Below, in pieces: positions 46,124-56,314 of a stretch of 64,000 nucleotides of DNA. Source of the DNA: Roseiarcus sp963775575 (GTDB lineage Bacteria; Pseudomonadota; Alphaproteobacteria; Rhizobiales; Beijerinckiaceae); the NCBI GenBank assembly GCA_963775575.1, contig CAVZJG010000002.1, positions 1,860,001-1,924,000 on the forward strand, read 5' to 3'. The position numbers were made by a program, and so were the translations under genes. Numbering within the stretch: position 1 is the first letter of the stretch; every line of letters starts with the position of its first letter. The notes beneath the pieces are model-generated. The model did not search any database and was not told where the DNA came from. It was given only the letters and a program-made list of their open reading frames with translations.

Positions 46124-47305
46124 ATGAGCGAAACCTTCGACGTGGCGATCGCGGGCGGCGCGGCGATGGGCTCCTCGACCGCCTATCATCTGGCCGCCGA
46201 GCCCTCCTTCGCAGGCCGCGTCCTCGTCGTCGAAAAGGACATGAGCTACGCCAAGGCGGCGAGCGCGCTGTCGCTGAGTTCGTTGCGTCAGCAGTTCTCC
46301 TCGCCGGTCAACATTCGCGTCGGACGCTACGGCGCGGACTTCCTGAAGCGGGCGCCGGAACTGCTCGCGGTCGACGGCGAGGCGCCCGAATTCACGCTGG
46401 TCGAGAACGGCTACCTCTATCTCGCCAGCGAGGCCGGCGCGCCGATCCTGCGCGAAAATCACGCAACCCAGACGCGCGAGGGCGCCGACGTCGCGCTGTT
46501 GGAGCCGTCGGCGCTGGCGGCGCGCTTCCCTTATGTGAACGTCGACGGCGTCGCGCTCGCCGCGTGGGGGCGGCGCGGCGAAGGCTGGTTCGACGGCTAC
46601 GCGCTGATGCAGGCGTTCCGCCGCAAGGCGAGGAGCCTCGGCGTCGTCTATCGCGAGGACGAGGTCGTCGGCGTCGAGCGCGAAGGCGCGCGCGTGAGCG
46701 GCGTCAGGCTCAAGAGCGGCGCGCGCGTCGCCTGCGGCGCCTTCGTCGATGCGGCGGGCGCCTCGGGCGCGCGGAAACTCGCGCGCGATCTCGGCGTCGA
46801 AATCCCGGTGCGCTCGCGCAAGCGCTGCATCTTCGTGTTCGAGGCCAAGCAGCGTTTCGCCGATTGTCCGCTGGTCATCGACACGACCGGCGTCTTCTTC
46901 CGTCCCGAGGGCCGGACCTATCTCGCCGGCGTTTCGCCTCCTGAGGCGGACGATCCCGATTGCGACGATTTCGACGTGGTGTGGAGCCAGTTCGAGGAGA
47001 TCGTCTGGCCGGCGCTGGCGCGCCGCATTCCCGCCTTCGAGGCGCTGCGCGTCACCCGCGCCTGGGCGGGCCACTACGATCTCAATATTTTCGACCACAA
47101 CGCCGTCGTCGGCCGGCTCGGCGAATATGAAAACGTCTATCTCGCCGCGGGGTTTTCCGGCCACGGCATCCAGCAATCGCCGGCCATCGGGCGGGGCCTG
47201 GCCGAGCTGATCGCGCAAGGGCGCTACGTCTCGCTCGACTTGAGCGATTTTTCCTTCTCACGCATCGCGGAAGGGCGGCCGTTGCTGGAGCGCAACGTGA
47301 TCTGA
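46124..47305 (+). CDS. FAD-dependent oxidoreductase, DAO/DadA family
   Basis: 393 residues. The Rossmann FAD motif is FDVAIAGGAAMGSSTAYHLA, and the DAO-type C-terminal motif is NVYLAAGFSGHGIQQSPAIG. GLETWF-type residues are absent; RTYLAGVSPPE and TRAWAGHYD occur where glycine/sarcosine oxidase-like proteins bind substrate. The substrate is probably an amino or N-methyl amino acid. ATG 46103 seven codons upstream is an alternative start. It is divergent from rph. Related proteins (FOXRED1-like) occur widely in Hyphomicrobiales. Confidence 0.85.
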   Translation: MSETFDVAIAGGAAMGSSTAYHLAAEPSFAGRVLVVEKDMSYAKAASALSLSSLRQQFSSPVNIRVGRYGADFLKRAPELLAVDGEAPEFTLVENGYLYLASEAGAPILRENHATQTREGADVALLEPSALAARFPYVNVDGVALAAWGRRGEGWFDGYALMQAFRRKARSLGVVYREDEVVGVEREGARVSGVRLKSGARVACGAFVDAAGASGARKLARDLGVEIPVRSRKRCIFVFEAKQRFADCPLVIDTTGVFFRPEGRTYLAGVSPPEADDPDCDDFDVVWSQFEEIVWPALARRIPAFEALRVTRAWAGHYDLNIFDHNAVVGRLGEYENVYLAAGFSGHGIQQSPAIGRGLAELIAQGRYVSLDLSDFSFSRIAEGRPLLERNVI

Positions 47306-47574
47306 AGGCAAGGTCCGCGCCTCCGACCGCGCCGGCAAGCCTTCGCCGACCGCCGTCGATCGCGGCCCGCTGGGAAGGATCCTCGGCGGGGCGACGTCTC
47401 GCGTCGGCGTCGCGCATCTCCTTTCCTCGCGCCGACTGCGCCGAAAACAGCGAATAATGATTGTTGCTTTTGCGTCAGGCCAATTCGCCTCGACAAACTC
47501 TCCGTTAGTAACAATGTGATGGAAGAGACCGGGCGGCGCCCTCGCGCGGGAGGGCGCCGGCAGGGAGGAAAACG

Positions 47575-47975
47575 ATGCCCGACATCAACACCGAGAAAGT
47601 GTGCTTCGTTATCGTCAAGGCGCGCGAATTGGAGAGCGAGGACGAAGGTCTCGAGCCGGACGCCGCCAACCCGAGCGGCGACAAATTCGTCAGCGTGACG
47701 ACCGACGACGCCCATGCGCCCGTTCGCGCCGAATTGGCGGCCGCGATCGACGCCATGGACGAGGACGAGCAATGCGAACTGGTCGCCCTGGCGTGGATCG
47801 GACGCGGCGAGTTCACCGCCGAGGAATGGCTCTCCGCCGTTGCGCAGGCGCGCGGGGGCGCCGGCGGCCGACGTCCGGTTATCTGCTCGAAGATCGCTTG
47901 CTCGCCTCGCATCTCGAATACGGCCTCGCCGAATTCGACGAAAGCGGCGAGAGGCGCGCCGCCGATCGGCAGTAA
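47575..47975 (+). pseudogene. DUF3775 protein with a frameshift
   Basis: The first about 93 codons (GGAGGAAAACG before the ATG) give the DUF3775 N-terminus: EKVCFVIVKARELES and ELVALAWIGRGEFTAEEWL. After the GGGGG run at 47854-47858 the family C-terminus (RRPTSGYLLEDRLLASHLEY followed by GLAEFDES) continues in another frame and stops at 47975. Without correction the reading frame runs to 48054 with unrelated residues. A homopolymer slip, real or a sequencing error, is the likely cause. Function unknown. Confidence 0.75.
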
Positions 47976-48198
47976 GAGCGCTTCGGCCGGCGGCGGACGA
48001 ACCGGGAACAAGCGAACGCCGGGAAGCCGGGCGCCGGGGGCCGCTCGGCGATAATCCTCTGGCGCCGCGCCGAAAATCCTGTATAAGCCGCCGGCCTGGA
48101 GTTTTCGCCCCAGTTTGACGCGACCGACCTGGACGACATCCCGGCTCGGCCGAAAGGGAGCAGGCGAGGCGCGCTCGCCGCAAGGAAAGGGAAGTTCG

Positions 48199-48468
48199 AT
48201 GTCGATCACCGCCGAGCGCAAGGCCGCGCTCATTCGAGATTATGCATTGAAGGCCGGCGACACCGGTTCGCCGGAAGTTCAGGTCGCGATCCTCACCGAG
48301 CGAATCGCCAACCTGACCGGCCACTTCAAGACCCACGTCAAGGACAACCACTCGCGCCGCGGCCTTCTCAAGATGGTCTCGCAGCGGCGCACGCTTCTCG
48401 ATTATGTCAAAAGAGGCGACGAAGCGCGTTACAAGGCGCTGATCGAGCGTCTCGGCATTCGTCGCTGA
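48199..48468 (+). CDS. rpsO: 30S ribosomal protein S15
   Basis: 89 residues, exact family length. Conserved segments are DTGSPEVQVAILTERI, HFKTHVKDNHSRRGLL and RTLLDYVKRGDEARY. GGAAAGGGAAG precedes the ATG. A TATAAG -10-like element lies at 48084-48089. A hairpin CGGCGGC-ATGGG-GCCGCCG follows the stop (48490-48508). rpsO-pnp is a conserved pair. Confidence 0.98.
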   Translation: MSITAERKAALIRDYALKAGDTGSPEVQVAILTERIANLTGHFKTHVKDNHSRRGLLKMVSQRRTLLDYVKRGDEARYKALIERLGIRR

Positions 48469-48542
48469 ACGCGGAAAGATAGACCGCGCGGCGGCATGGG
48501 GCCGCCGCCGGTGCCATAGGATCGCGAAAGCCGCGCGTCATT

Positions 48543-48616
48543 GCCCGTCGAAAGACGGGCGTTCTCTTAAGAACGCCCCATAGCCCGTCGAAGGACGGGC
48601 GTTCTTGCGAACGCCC
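48543..48616 (+). promoter_or_regulatory. Tandem competing hairpins in the pnp leader
   Basis: Two 34-36-bp near-identical units (48543-48578 and 48583-48616). Each can form GCCCGTC-GAAA/GAAG-GACGGGC or GGGCGTTC-loop-GAACGCCC. The two stems share the GGGC, so they are mutually exclusive. In enterobacteria pnp is autoregulated through RNase III cleavage of a leader hairpin; this duplicated structure about 130-200 nt before the pnp ATG is the obvious candidate here. Confidence 0.6.
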
Positions 48617-48750
48617 TACGGCAGGATCGCCAGGGGCTGGGCCCGGCACGGGCCAGCCCCTCGCCGTCTTGCCGACGACGGACACGGATGAGCGCGCCGC
48701 AGGGCCGAGAGCTTTCGCATCCTTTTGATGAAGAAAAGGATGATGAAACG

Positions 48751-50892
<2,142 letters not shown>

Positions 50893-50941
50893 AGTCGGCC
50901 AGCCGTCAGGGGTTAAAGTCGGTTAATCCTTGAAATCGCCC

Positions 50942-50975
50942 GAGCGGCGCCACGCCGGCGCCGCTCTCCTTTTCT
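50942..50975 (+). terminator. Intrinsic terminator after pnp
   Basis: GAGCGGCGCC (50942-50951) pairs perfectly with GGCGCCGCTC (50957-50966) around ACGCC and is followed by the T-rich tract TCCTTTTCT. It lies 50 nt after the pnp stop. Confidence 0.85.
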
Positions 50976-51109
50976 CCTCTTGCGCCCGGCCGGCAGCCAC
51001 GTTTCGTCAACCCAAACCAACGAATGTCGTTACGTCAGGCGCTCATTAAGGCGAGCGAAAGATTGGCTGGCGCATACGATCCTACGAGGCCAAGAGAACG
51101 ATCAATCCC

Positions 51110-51391
51110 ATGCAAGTCAGTTTTTCCGGGGCGCTCGATGGCGGCCGCGCCCATTATTCGCTCGGCCGCGTCAAGGCCGTGGGGCAACGGCGCGCGACGC
51201 GCGCGGCGGACCCCGAGGCGGATTGGCAGGCCGTGCTCAGCGCTCTGGTGCGGGAGGCGGAGGAATACGGCGCCGACGCGCTGGTCGAGGTGAACTTCGC
51301 CGTCGAAGATGTCGCCGGCGGCGTCGACGGCGTGCCGCTCAGCCGCCTCGTCGTCGCCGGCGCCGCCGTCCGCTTCGCCGCCGCCGCGTGA
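51110..51391 (+). CDS. Small conserved protein, YbjQ/UPF0145-like
   Basis: 93 residues. The core LVREAEEYGADALVEVNFAV and the hydrophobic end LSRLVVAGAAVRFA resemble the YbjQ (UPF0145, heavy-metal-binding-domain) fold, in which AxxxGAdAvvgv precedes a C-terminal strand with GTAV. The match is from memory and partial. No signal or TM segment. The ribosome site is weak. Function unknown. Confidence 0.6.
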   Translation: MQVSFSGALDGGRAHYSLGRVKAVGQRRATRAADPEADWQAVLSALVREAEEYGADALVEVNFAVEDVAGGVDGVPLSRLVVAGAAVRFAAAA

Positions 51392-51399
51392 GCGGTCGG

Positions 51400-51597
51400 C
51401 CGGCGCCCCCTTCTCCTCTTGCGGGAGAAGGCGCCGGCCGAAGGCCGACGGATGAGGGGTCGCGCCGTTACGATCTGTGACCATCCCTATCCCATAAACC
51501 GGCAAGCTTCGGCGAACGTCATGGCGACGCGCCTTGCGGCGCGACCCGGCATCCGTCACGCTCCGCGTGACACCTTCCCCCGCAAGGGGGGAAGAGG
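51400..51597. repeat. Dispersed mosaic repeat after the YbjQ-like gene
   Basis: It contains the hairpin CCTTCTCCTCTTGCGGGAGAAGG at its left end, GCCGACGGATGAGGGGTCGCGC, CTTGCGGCGCGACCC, and CACCTTCCCCCGCAAGGGGGGAAG at its right end. These modules are shared in the same order with 37552-37796. Confidence 0.75.
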
Positions 51598-53988
51598 CTA
51601 CCCTGCGATCTTCGAGAAATCCGCGACGGCGTGAACCGCCTCGCGCAGCTCGCCGAGCAGGCGCAGGCGGTTGAGCCGCAAGGCGGGATCGTCGGCGTTG
51701 ACGGTGACGTCGAGGAAGAACGCGTCGACCGGCGCGCGCAACGCAGCGAGCGCGCGCATCGTGCCCTCGAAGTCTTCGCGCGCGACGCGTTCGCGCGCCT
51801 CCGCGCCCGCCGCCGCCAGCGCGTCAGCGAGGGTCTTTTCCTCCGGCAGGACGAGCAGCAGCGGATCGTGCGCGCCGGCGAAGGCGCGTTCGCCGTCCTT
51901 CCTTTCCTCGGCGCGTAGGATGTTGGCGGCGCGGCGATAGCCGACGAGCAAGTTTTTGCCGTCGTCGGTGTCGAGGAAACGCCCCAGCGCCTCGACGCGG
52001 CGCACGATCATCAGCAGGTCGTCCTGGCCGGGCAGCGCGAACACCGCATCGATCAGATCGTATCGCGCGCCCTTGTCGCGCAGGTAGACCTTGAGGCGAT
52101 CGGCGAAGAAGGCGAGGAGGTCCGAGATCTTCTCGTTTGCCTCTTGCGCTTCTGCTGGGGTCCAACCGTCAAGCAGCCGCTTGTTGATCGACGAAATCAG
52201 CCAATCAATGAGCGGCTCTTCCTTTTGTCTCGGCGCACCAATATCTAGAACACGGTTTAGGTCCGAAAATCTGTCCGCGAGAGCCGTGTTCACTTTCTCG
52301 ACAAGGTGAGGAAGCATTGCATACACAAAGGCGTTCGACAGCGGCAAGCGAAGTTCGTTCTCAAGCACAATCCGAATCGCGCCGAGCGCCGCTCTGCGCA
52401 GCGCAAACGGGTCCTTGCTGCCGGTCGGCTTCTCGCCGATCTTCCAAAATCCAGCTAGAGTGTCGAACTTGTCCGCGAGCGCGACGGCGATCAACTCCGG
52501 CGACGTCGGTATCCGATCGTTCGGCCCTTGCGGCTTGTAATGCTCCTCGATCGCAGCGGCGACGCTGACGTCCTCGCCCTGCGCGTCCGCATAGTAGCGC
52601 CCCATCAGGCCCTGCAATTCCGGGAATTCGCCGACCATCTCGGTTACGAGATCGGCTTTGGCGAGTTGCGCGGCGCGCTCGGCGAGCTCGGGCACACAGC
52701 CGACAGCAGGCGCGAGCTCGCGCGCCAGCGCCGCGATGCGCTCGATGCGCTCGCCCTGCGTGCCGAGTTTCTCGTGAAACACAATGCCGAGCGCCTTCAG
52801 CTTCGCCAGCCGCTGGTCGAGCGGCTTTGCCGCCTTGTCCTTGTAATCGGGCAGCGGCGCCAAATCGGTGCGCCAGAAGTGCCGGGCGTCGGCGAGGCGC
52901 GCCCGCACGACGCGCTCATTGCCCGCCGCGATCGCCGCGCCGCCGTCGCTGGCGACGAGGTTCGAGACCAGAATGAACTTGTTGGCCAGTCCGCCTGGCC
53001 GCGCTCTTTCCGCGTCATGGCCGGGCTTGTCCCGGCCATCCACGTCTTTCCCGACCGCCGGCTCAGCGTGGATGGCCGGGTCGAGCCCGGCCATGACGGG
53101 GGAGGGATAGCGCAGCACGAAGCACTTCTGGTTGGCGCGGATGGTGGCGCGGATCACCTCGGGCGGGATTTCGAGAAACGCCGCCTCGAATTCGCCCATC
53201 AGCGCGACCGGCCACTCCACCAGCCCGGCGACCTCCTCCAACAGCCCCTCGTCCTCGACGAGCTCCAGCCCATGGGCGAGCGCCAGGCTGTGCGCGTCGG
53301 CGGATATGATCTGCTTGCGCCGATCGGCGTCGAGCACGACCTTGGCCTTGGCGAGCGCGGCGGCGTAGTCCTCGAAGCGACGCGCTGTGATCGCTTGCGG
53401 CGCCAGGAAGCGATGGCCGGTGGTCACGTCCCCGGCCGTCAGGCCGTCAACCGCGAAGGCGATCGTCTCGGGCGCCTCATGCGGGCCGCCGAACGCGCAA
53501 AGCATCGAACGCAGGGGGCGCACCCAGCGCAACGCGTCGGGCCGCGCCGAAGCCGCGCCCCAGCGCATCGATTTCGGCCAGGGAAAAGCGCGGATGATCG
53601 CCGGCAGGATCTCGGCGAGCAGTTCGCGCGTCGGGCGGCCGGGCTTTTCGAAGATCGCGACGTAGAATTCGCCCTTCTTGGCGTCCTTCTCGATTTTCGC
53701 GTTCTCGATGCGCTTAAGGCCGGCGCTCTTAAGGAAGCCCTGGATCGCGCCCTCCGGCGCGCCGACCCGCGGCCCCTTGCGCTCCTCGCGCCGATGCGGC
53801 TGCGCCTCGGGCAGGCCGACGATGTGCAGCGCCAGCCGCCGCGGCGTCGCGAAACTCTGCGCGCCCTCATACGCCACGTCCGCCTCGACCAGCGCGTCGG
53901 TGACCAGCCGCTTCAGATCGTCCGCCGCCTGGCGCTGCATGCGCGCCGGAATTTCTTCGCTGAAGAGTTCAAGGAGCAGGTCGGGCAT
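51598..53988 (-). CDS. glyS: Glycyl-tRNA synthetase beta subunit, with in-frame repeat insertion
   Basis: 796 residues, longer than most GlyS. The family start MPDLLLELFSEEIPARMQRQ, the core LANKFILVSNLVASDGG and the anticodon-domain end (LNRLRLLGELREAVHAVADF) are present. At about residues 298-333 an extra PVMAGLDPAIHAEPAVGKDV then DGRDKPGHDAERAR stretch splits NQKCFVLRYP from LANKF; it is translated from a palindromic repeat. The part encoded by about 52130-52560 is visibly less GC-rich than the rest. Forms the alpha2beta2 enzyme with GlyQ, whose gene is 230 bp upstream. Confidence 0.95.
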   Translation of the reverse strand: MPDLLLELFSEEIPARMQRQAADDLKRLVTDALVEADVAYEGAQSFATPRRLALHIVGLPEAQPHRREERKGPRVGAPEGAIQGFLKSAGLKRIENAKIEKDAKKGEFYVAIFEKPGRPTRELLAEILPAIIRAFPWPKSMRWGAASARPDALRWVRPLRSMLCAFGGPHEAPETIAFAVDGLTAGDVTTGHRFLAPQAITARRFEDYAAALAKAKVVLDADRRKQIISADAHSLALAHGLELVEDEGLLEEVAGLVEWPVALMGEFEAAFLEIPPEVIRATIRANQKCFVLRYPSPVMAGLDPAIHAEPAVGKDVDGRDKPGHDAERARPGGLANKFILVSNLVASDGGAAIAAGNERVVRARLADARHFWRTDLAPLPDYKDKAAKPLDQRLAKLKALGIVFHEKLGTQGERIERIAALARELAPAVGCVPELAERAAQLAKADLVTEMVGEFPELQGLMGRYYADAQGEDVSVAAAIEEHYKPQGPNDRIPTSPELIAVALADKFDTLAGFWKIGEKPTGSKDPFALRRAALGAIRIVLENELRLPLSNAFVYAMLPHLVEKVNTALADRFSDLNRVLDIGAPRQKEEPLIDWLISSINKRLLDGWTPAEAQEANEKISDLLAFFADRLKVYLRDKGARYDLIDAVFALPGQDDLLMIVRRVEALGRFLDTDDGKNLLVGYRRAANILRAEERKDGERAFAGAHDPLLLVLPEEKTLADALAAAGAEARERVAREDFEGTMRALAALRAPVDAFFLDVTVNADDPALRLNRLRLLGELREAVHAVADFSKIAG
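53014..53097. repeat. Palindromic repeat inside glyS
   Basis: GTCATGGCCGGGCTTGTCCCG then GCCATCCACG pairs with CGTGGATGGCCGGGTCGAGC then CCGGCCATGAC, forming a hairpin of about 30-bp arms. The translated MAGLDPAIHA / DGRDKPGHDA signature is the hallmark of a dispersed alphaproteobacterial repeat. It is a multiple of three in net effect, keeping glyS open. Confidence 0.85.
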
Positions 53989-54033
53989 TCGCGTTCTTCT
54001 CTAGACCAACACTTGATGACAGCGCGGAAACTC

Positions 54034-54161
54034 GCCCCGCCCCTCATCCTGCCTCTCCCCGCACGCGGGGAGAGGGGAAGAAAGGCGCCGCGCGCCCCTC
54101 TCCCCGTTTACGCCCGCCAAACGCTTGCGTTTGCGGCGGAGAGGCAGGGTGAGGGGCGGGG
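54034..54161. repeat. Inverted repeat between glyQ and glyS
   Basis: CCCCGCCCCTCATCCTGCCT near 54036 pairs with AGGCAGGGTGAGGGGCGGGG ending at 54161. Internal CTCCCCGCACGCGGGGAG and CAAACGCTTGCGTTTG hairpins lie between. A dispersed intergenic repeat; no gene in the interval 53989-54218. Confidence 0.8.
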
Positions 54162-54218
54162 GGATAAGCCGCAGGCTTCGCCAAGAGGCTTGCCTGGCGC
54201 CGTTCCGCATTGCGTGAC

Positions 54219-55151
54219 TCACGCCGTCGCTCCCCCGCCCGCGGTTTTCAGCCATGCCACGCCGCAGGCCTTGGCGAGTTCGCGCACGCGCAGGATGTAG
54301 CTCTGGCGCTCGGTGACGGAGATGACGCCGCGCGCGTCGAGGAGATTGAACGCGTGGCTCGCCTTGATGCACTGGTCGTAGGCGGGCAGGGCCATCAGAT
54401 GGCGTGTCCCCGCCTCGCCCTTGGCGAGCAGCGAACGGCATTCGCTCTCCGCGTCCTTGAAGTGGCGGAAAAGCAGCTCGGCGTCGGCGTGCTCGAAATT
54501 GAAACGCGAATATTCCTGTTCGGCTTGCAGGAACACGTCGCCGTAGGAAATCTTCTCGTCGCCGGCGCGGCCGTTGAAATTGATGTCGTAGATGCTGTCG
54601 ACGCCCTGCACGTACATCGCCAGCCGCTCGAGCCCGTAGGTCAGTTCGCCCGACACCGGCGCGCATTCGAAGCCGGCGACCTGCTGGAAGTAAGTGAACT
54701 GCGAAACCTCCATGCCGTCGCACCAGCATTCCCACCCCAGGCCCCAGGCGCCCAGCGTCGGGCTCTCCCAATCGTCCTCGACGAAGCGCACGTCGTGCAG
54801 CGCCATGTCGACGCCGATCGCCGCGAGCGAATCGAGATAGAGTTCCTGCAAGTTCTCCGGCGAGGGCTTCAGGATCGCCTGGAACTGGTAATAGTGCTGC
54901 AGGCGGTTGGGGTTCTCGCCGTAGCGCCCGTCCTTGGGGCGGCGCGAAGGCTGGACGTAGGCCGCCTTCCACGGCTTGGGGCCGAGCGAGCGCAGCGTGG
55001 TGGCGGGGTGGAACGTGCCGGCGCCGACTTCCATGTCGTAGGGCTGCAGGATCACGCAGCCCTGCCGGGCCCAGTAGTTCTGCAAAGTCAGGATCAGGGC
55101 CTGGAACGATTGCGCGGGATCGAGCGAGGCGTCGGGGTTGGCGGGAGACAT
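54219..55151 (-). CDS. glyQ: Glycyl-tRNA synthetase alpha subunit
   Basis: About 310 residues. Class II core motifs are FQALILTLQNYWARQGCVIL, QPYDMEVGAGTFHPATTLRS, YVQPSRRPKDGRYGENPNRL and FEQ-like GLGWECWCDGMEVSQFTYFQ. The C-terminus has CIKASHAFNLLDARGVISVT. ATG 55151 is taken; a GTG at 55175 with no better ribosome site would add eight residues. It precedes glyS on the same strand, separated by a repeat. Confidence 0.96.
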   Translation of the reverse strand: MSPANPDASLDPAQSFQALILTLQNYWARQGCVILQPYDMEVGAGTFHPATTLRSLGPKPWKAAYVQPSRRPKDGRYGENPNRLQHYYQFQAILKPSPENLQELYLDSLAAIGVDMALHDVRFVEDDWESPTLGAWGLGWECWCDGMEVSQFTYFQQVAGFECAPVSGELTYGLERLAMYVQGVDSIYDINFNGRAGDEKISYGDVFLQAEQEYSRFNFEHADAELLFRHFKDAESECRSLLAKGEAGTRHLMALPAYDQCIKASHAFNLLDARGVISVTERQSYILRVRELAKACGVAWLKTAGGGATA

Positions 55152-55224
55152 CGGGCTTGCAGGCTCAGGGTTCACGTTTTCGCGGGCGGACCCTAGAGAC
55201 GCCTCACCCCCGGGTCAACGCGGA

Positions 55225-56010
55225 TCATGCCGGCCAATCGATCGTCGCCTCGCCGCGTTGGATGGCCTCGGCCCGCGCGGTGAAGGCGCCGGACGCCTCA
55301 TGCAGCACCAGCGGCGGGGCGATGCTGAGCGGCGCCCTCGATCCTTTGACGCCCGCGACCAGCAGCCGGTGCGAGCCTCGCTCGGCCAGCGGATGGACCG
55401 CCAGCAGCGCGACGCCGCCGAGCCGACGCCCGATCGCCAGCAGGATCGCGGCGAGCGCGTCGGGGCGATGGATCATGACGAAACGCCCTCCCGGCGCCAG
55501 CAGGGCGAGGCAGGCGACGATCCAGGCTTCGAGCGGCGAAGCGGCGCCGCGGCGCGCTCGCGCCACGTGTGCGCGCGCGCGGGCCCCGTCGGGCGAGGCG
55601 CGAACCTTATCCGGCTCGAAGAACGGCGGATTGGCGACCACGAGATCGGCGGCGCCGTTGGCCAGGCCTGCTTTGCGCCGGGCGCGCGCGTCGAGCGCGT
55701 CGGCCGCGACGACGCGGGCGCGGCTTTCGAGGCCGTTGAGCGCGGCGTTTTCGCGCGCCAGCGCGGCGAGGAAGGGGTCGATCTCGACGAGGTCGCCCTG
55801 CGCCTCGGGCCAGCGCTGGAGGAGGGCGAGGCCGACCGCGCCGACCCCGGCGCCGACGTCGACCAATCGGCGCGCCGGCGCGCCCGCCGCCGCCGCGAGC
55901 AGCACCGCGTCGGCGCCGACGCGGTGGCCGGCGAGAGGCTGGCGCAGGCGCAATCGCCCGCCCAGGATCGCGTCGAGGCTGGTCGGCACCTCACCCGCGG
56001 CCTCATCCAT
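55225..56010 (-). CDS. SAM-dependent methyltransferase, TrmN6 (tRNA1(Val) A37)-like
   Basis: 261 residues. The SAM-binding motif I is LVDVGAGVGAVGLALLQRWP and the N6-adenine methyltransferase motif is LVVANPPFFEP. LAGHRVGADAVLLAAAA is the typical TrmN6/YfiC N-terminus. It probably methylates adenine in tRNA; the exact position is inferred. The 5' end overlaps the DUF2007 gene by 8 bp, so they are co-expressed. Confidence 0.87.
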   Translation of the reverse strand: MDEAAGEVPTSLDAILGGRLRLRQPLAGHRVGADAVLLAAAAGAPARRLVDVGAGVGAVGLALLQRWPEAQGDLVEIDPFLAALARENAALNGLESRARVVAADALDARARRKAGLANGAADLVVANPPFFEPDKVRASPDGARARAHVARARRGAASPLEAWIVACLALLAPGGRFVMIHRPDALAAILLAIGRRLGGVALLAVHPLAERGSHRLLVAGVKGSRAPLSIAPPLVLHEASGAFTARAEAIQRGEATIDWPA

Positions 56011-56227
56011 CGCGCAATTCGCCGGAGAGTCCCGCGTCGCGCATCAGCCGTCGCGCCCGCTCCCGCTCGCCCGCGTCGATCATGATCCGCCGTGGCAGGA
56101 ATCCGAGCGAGCCTTCCGCCACGCTCATGTGTTGGTCGGCGACGAAGAACGCCACGCCCGCCTGCGTCAGCAGCGTCTCGACGAGGGAAATCAGCACCAG
56201 GTCATTGGTGCGCACGAGTTCGATCAC
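56003..56227 (-). CDS. DUF2007 protein
   Basis: 74 residues: MIELVRTNDLVLISLVETLL, AGVAFFVADQHMSVAEGSLG and FLPRRIMIDAGERERARRLM match the DUF2007 (putative prokaryotic signal-transducing) pattern. It overlaps the methyltransferase start and is divergent from the polyprenyl synthase, a recurrent alphaproteobacterial layout. Function unknown. Confidence 0.88.
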   Translation of the reverse strand: MIELVRTNDLVLISLVETLLTQAGVAFFVADQHMSVAEGSLGFLPRRIMIDAGERERARRLMRDAGLSGELRDG

Positions 56228-56314
56228 GCTGCGGCCTCCGCCTCCCCGCGCCCTTGCCCGCCCGCCTGGGCGTCTTTATGGTCGCCGCCCGGCGCTCTGG
56301 CAAGGGAGACGGCC

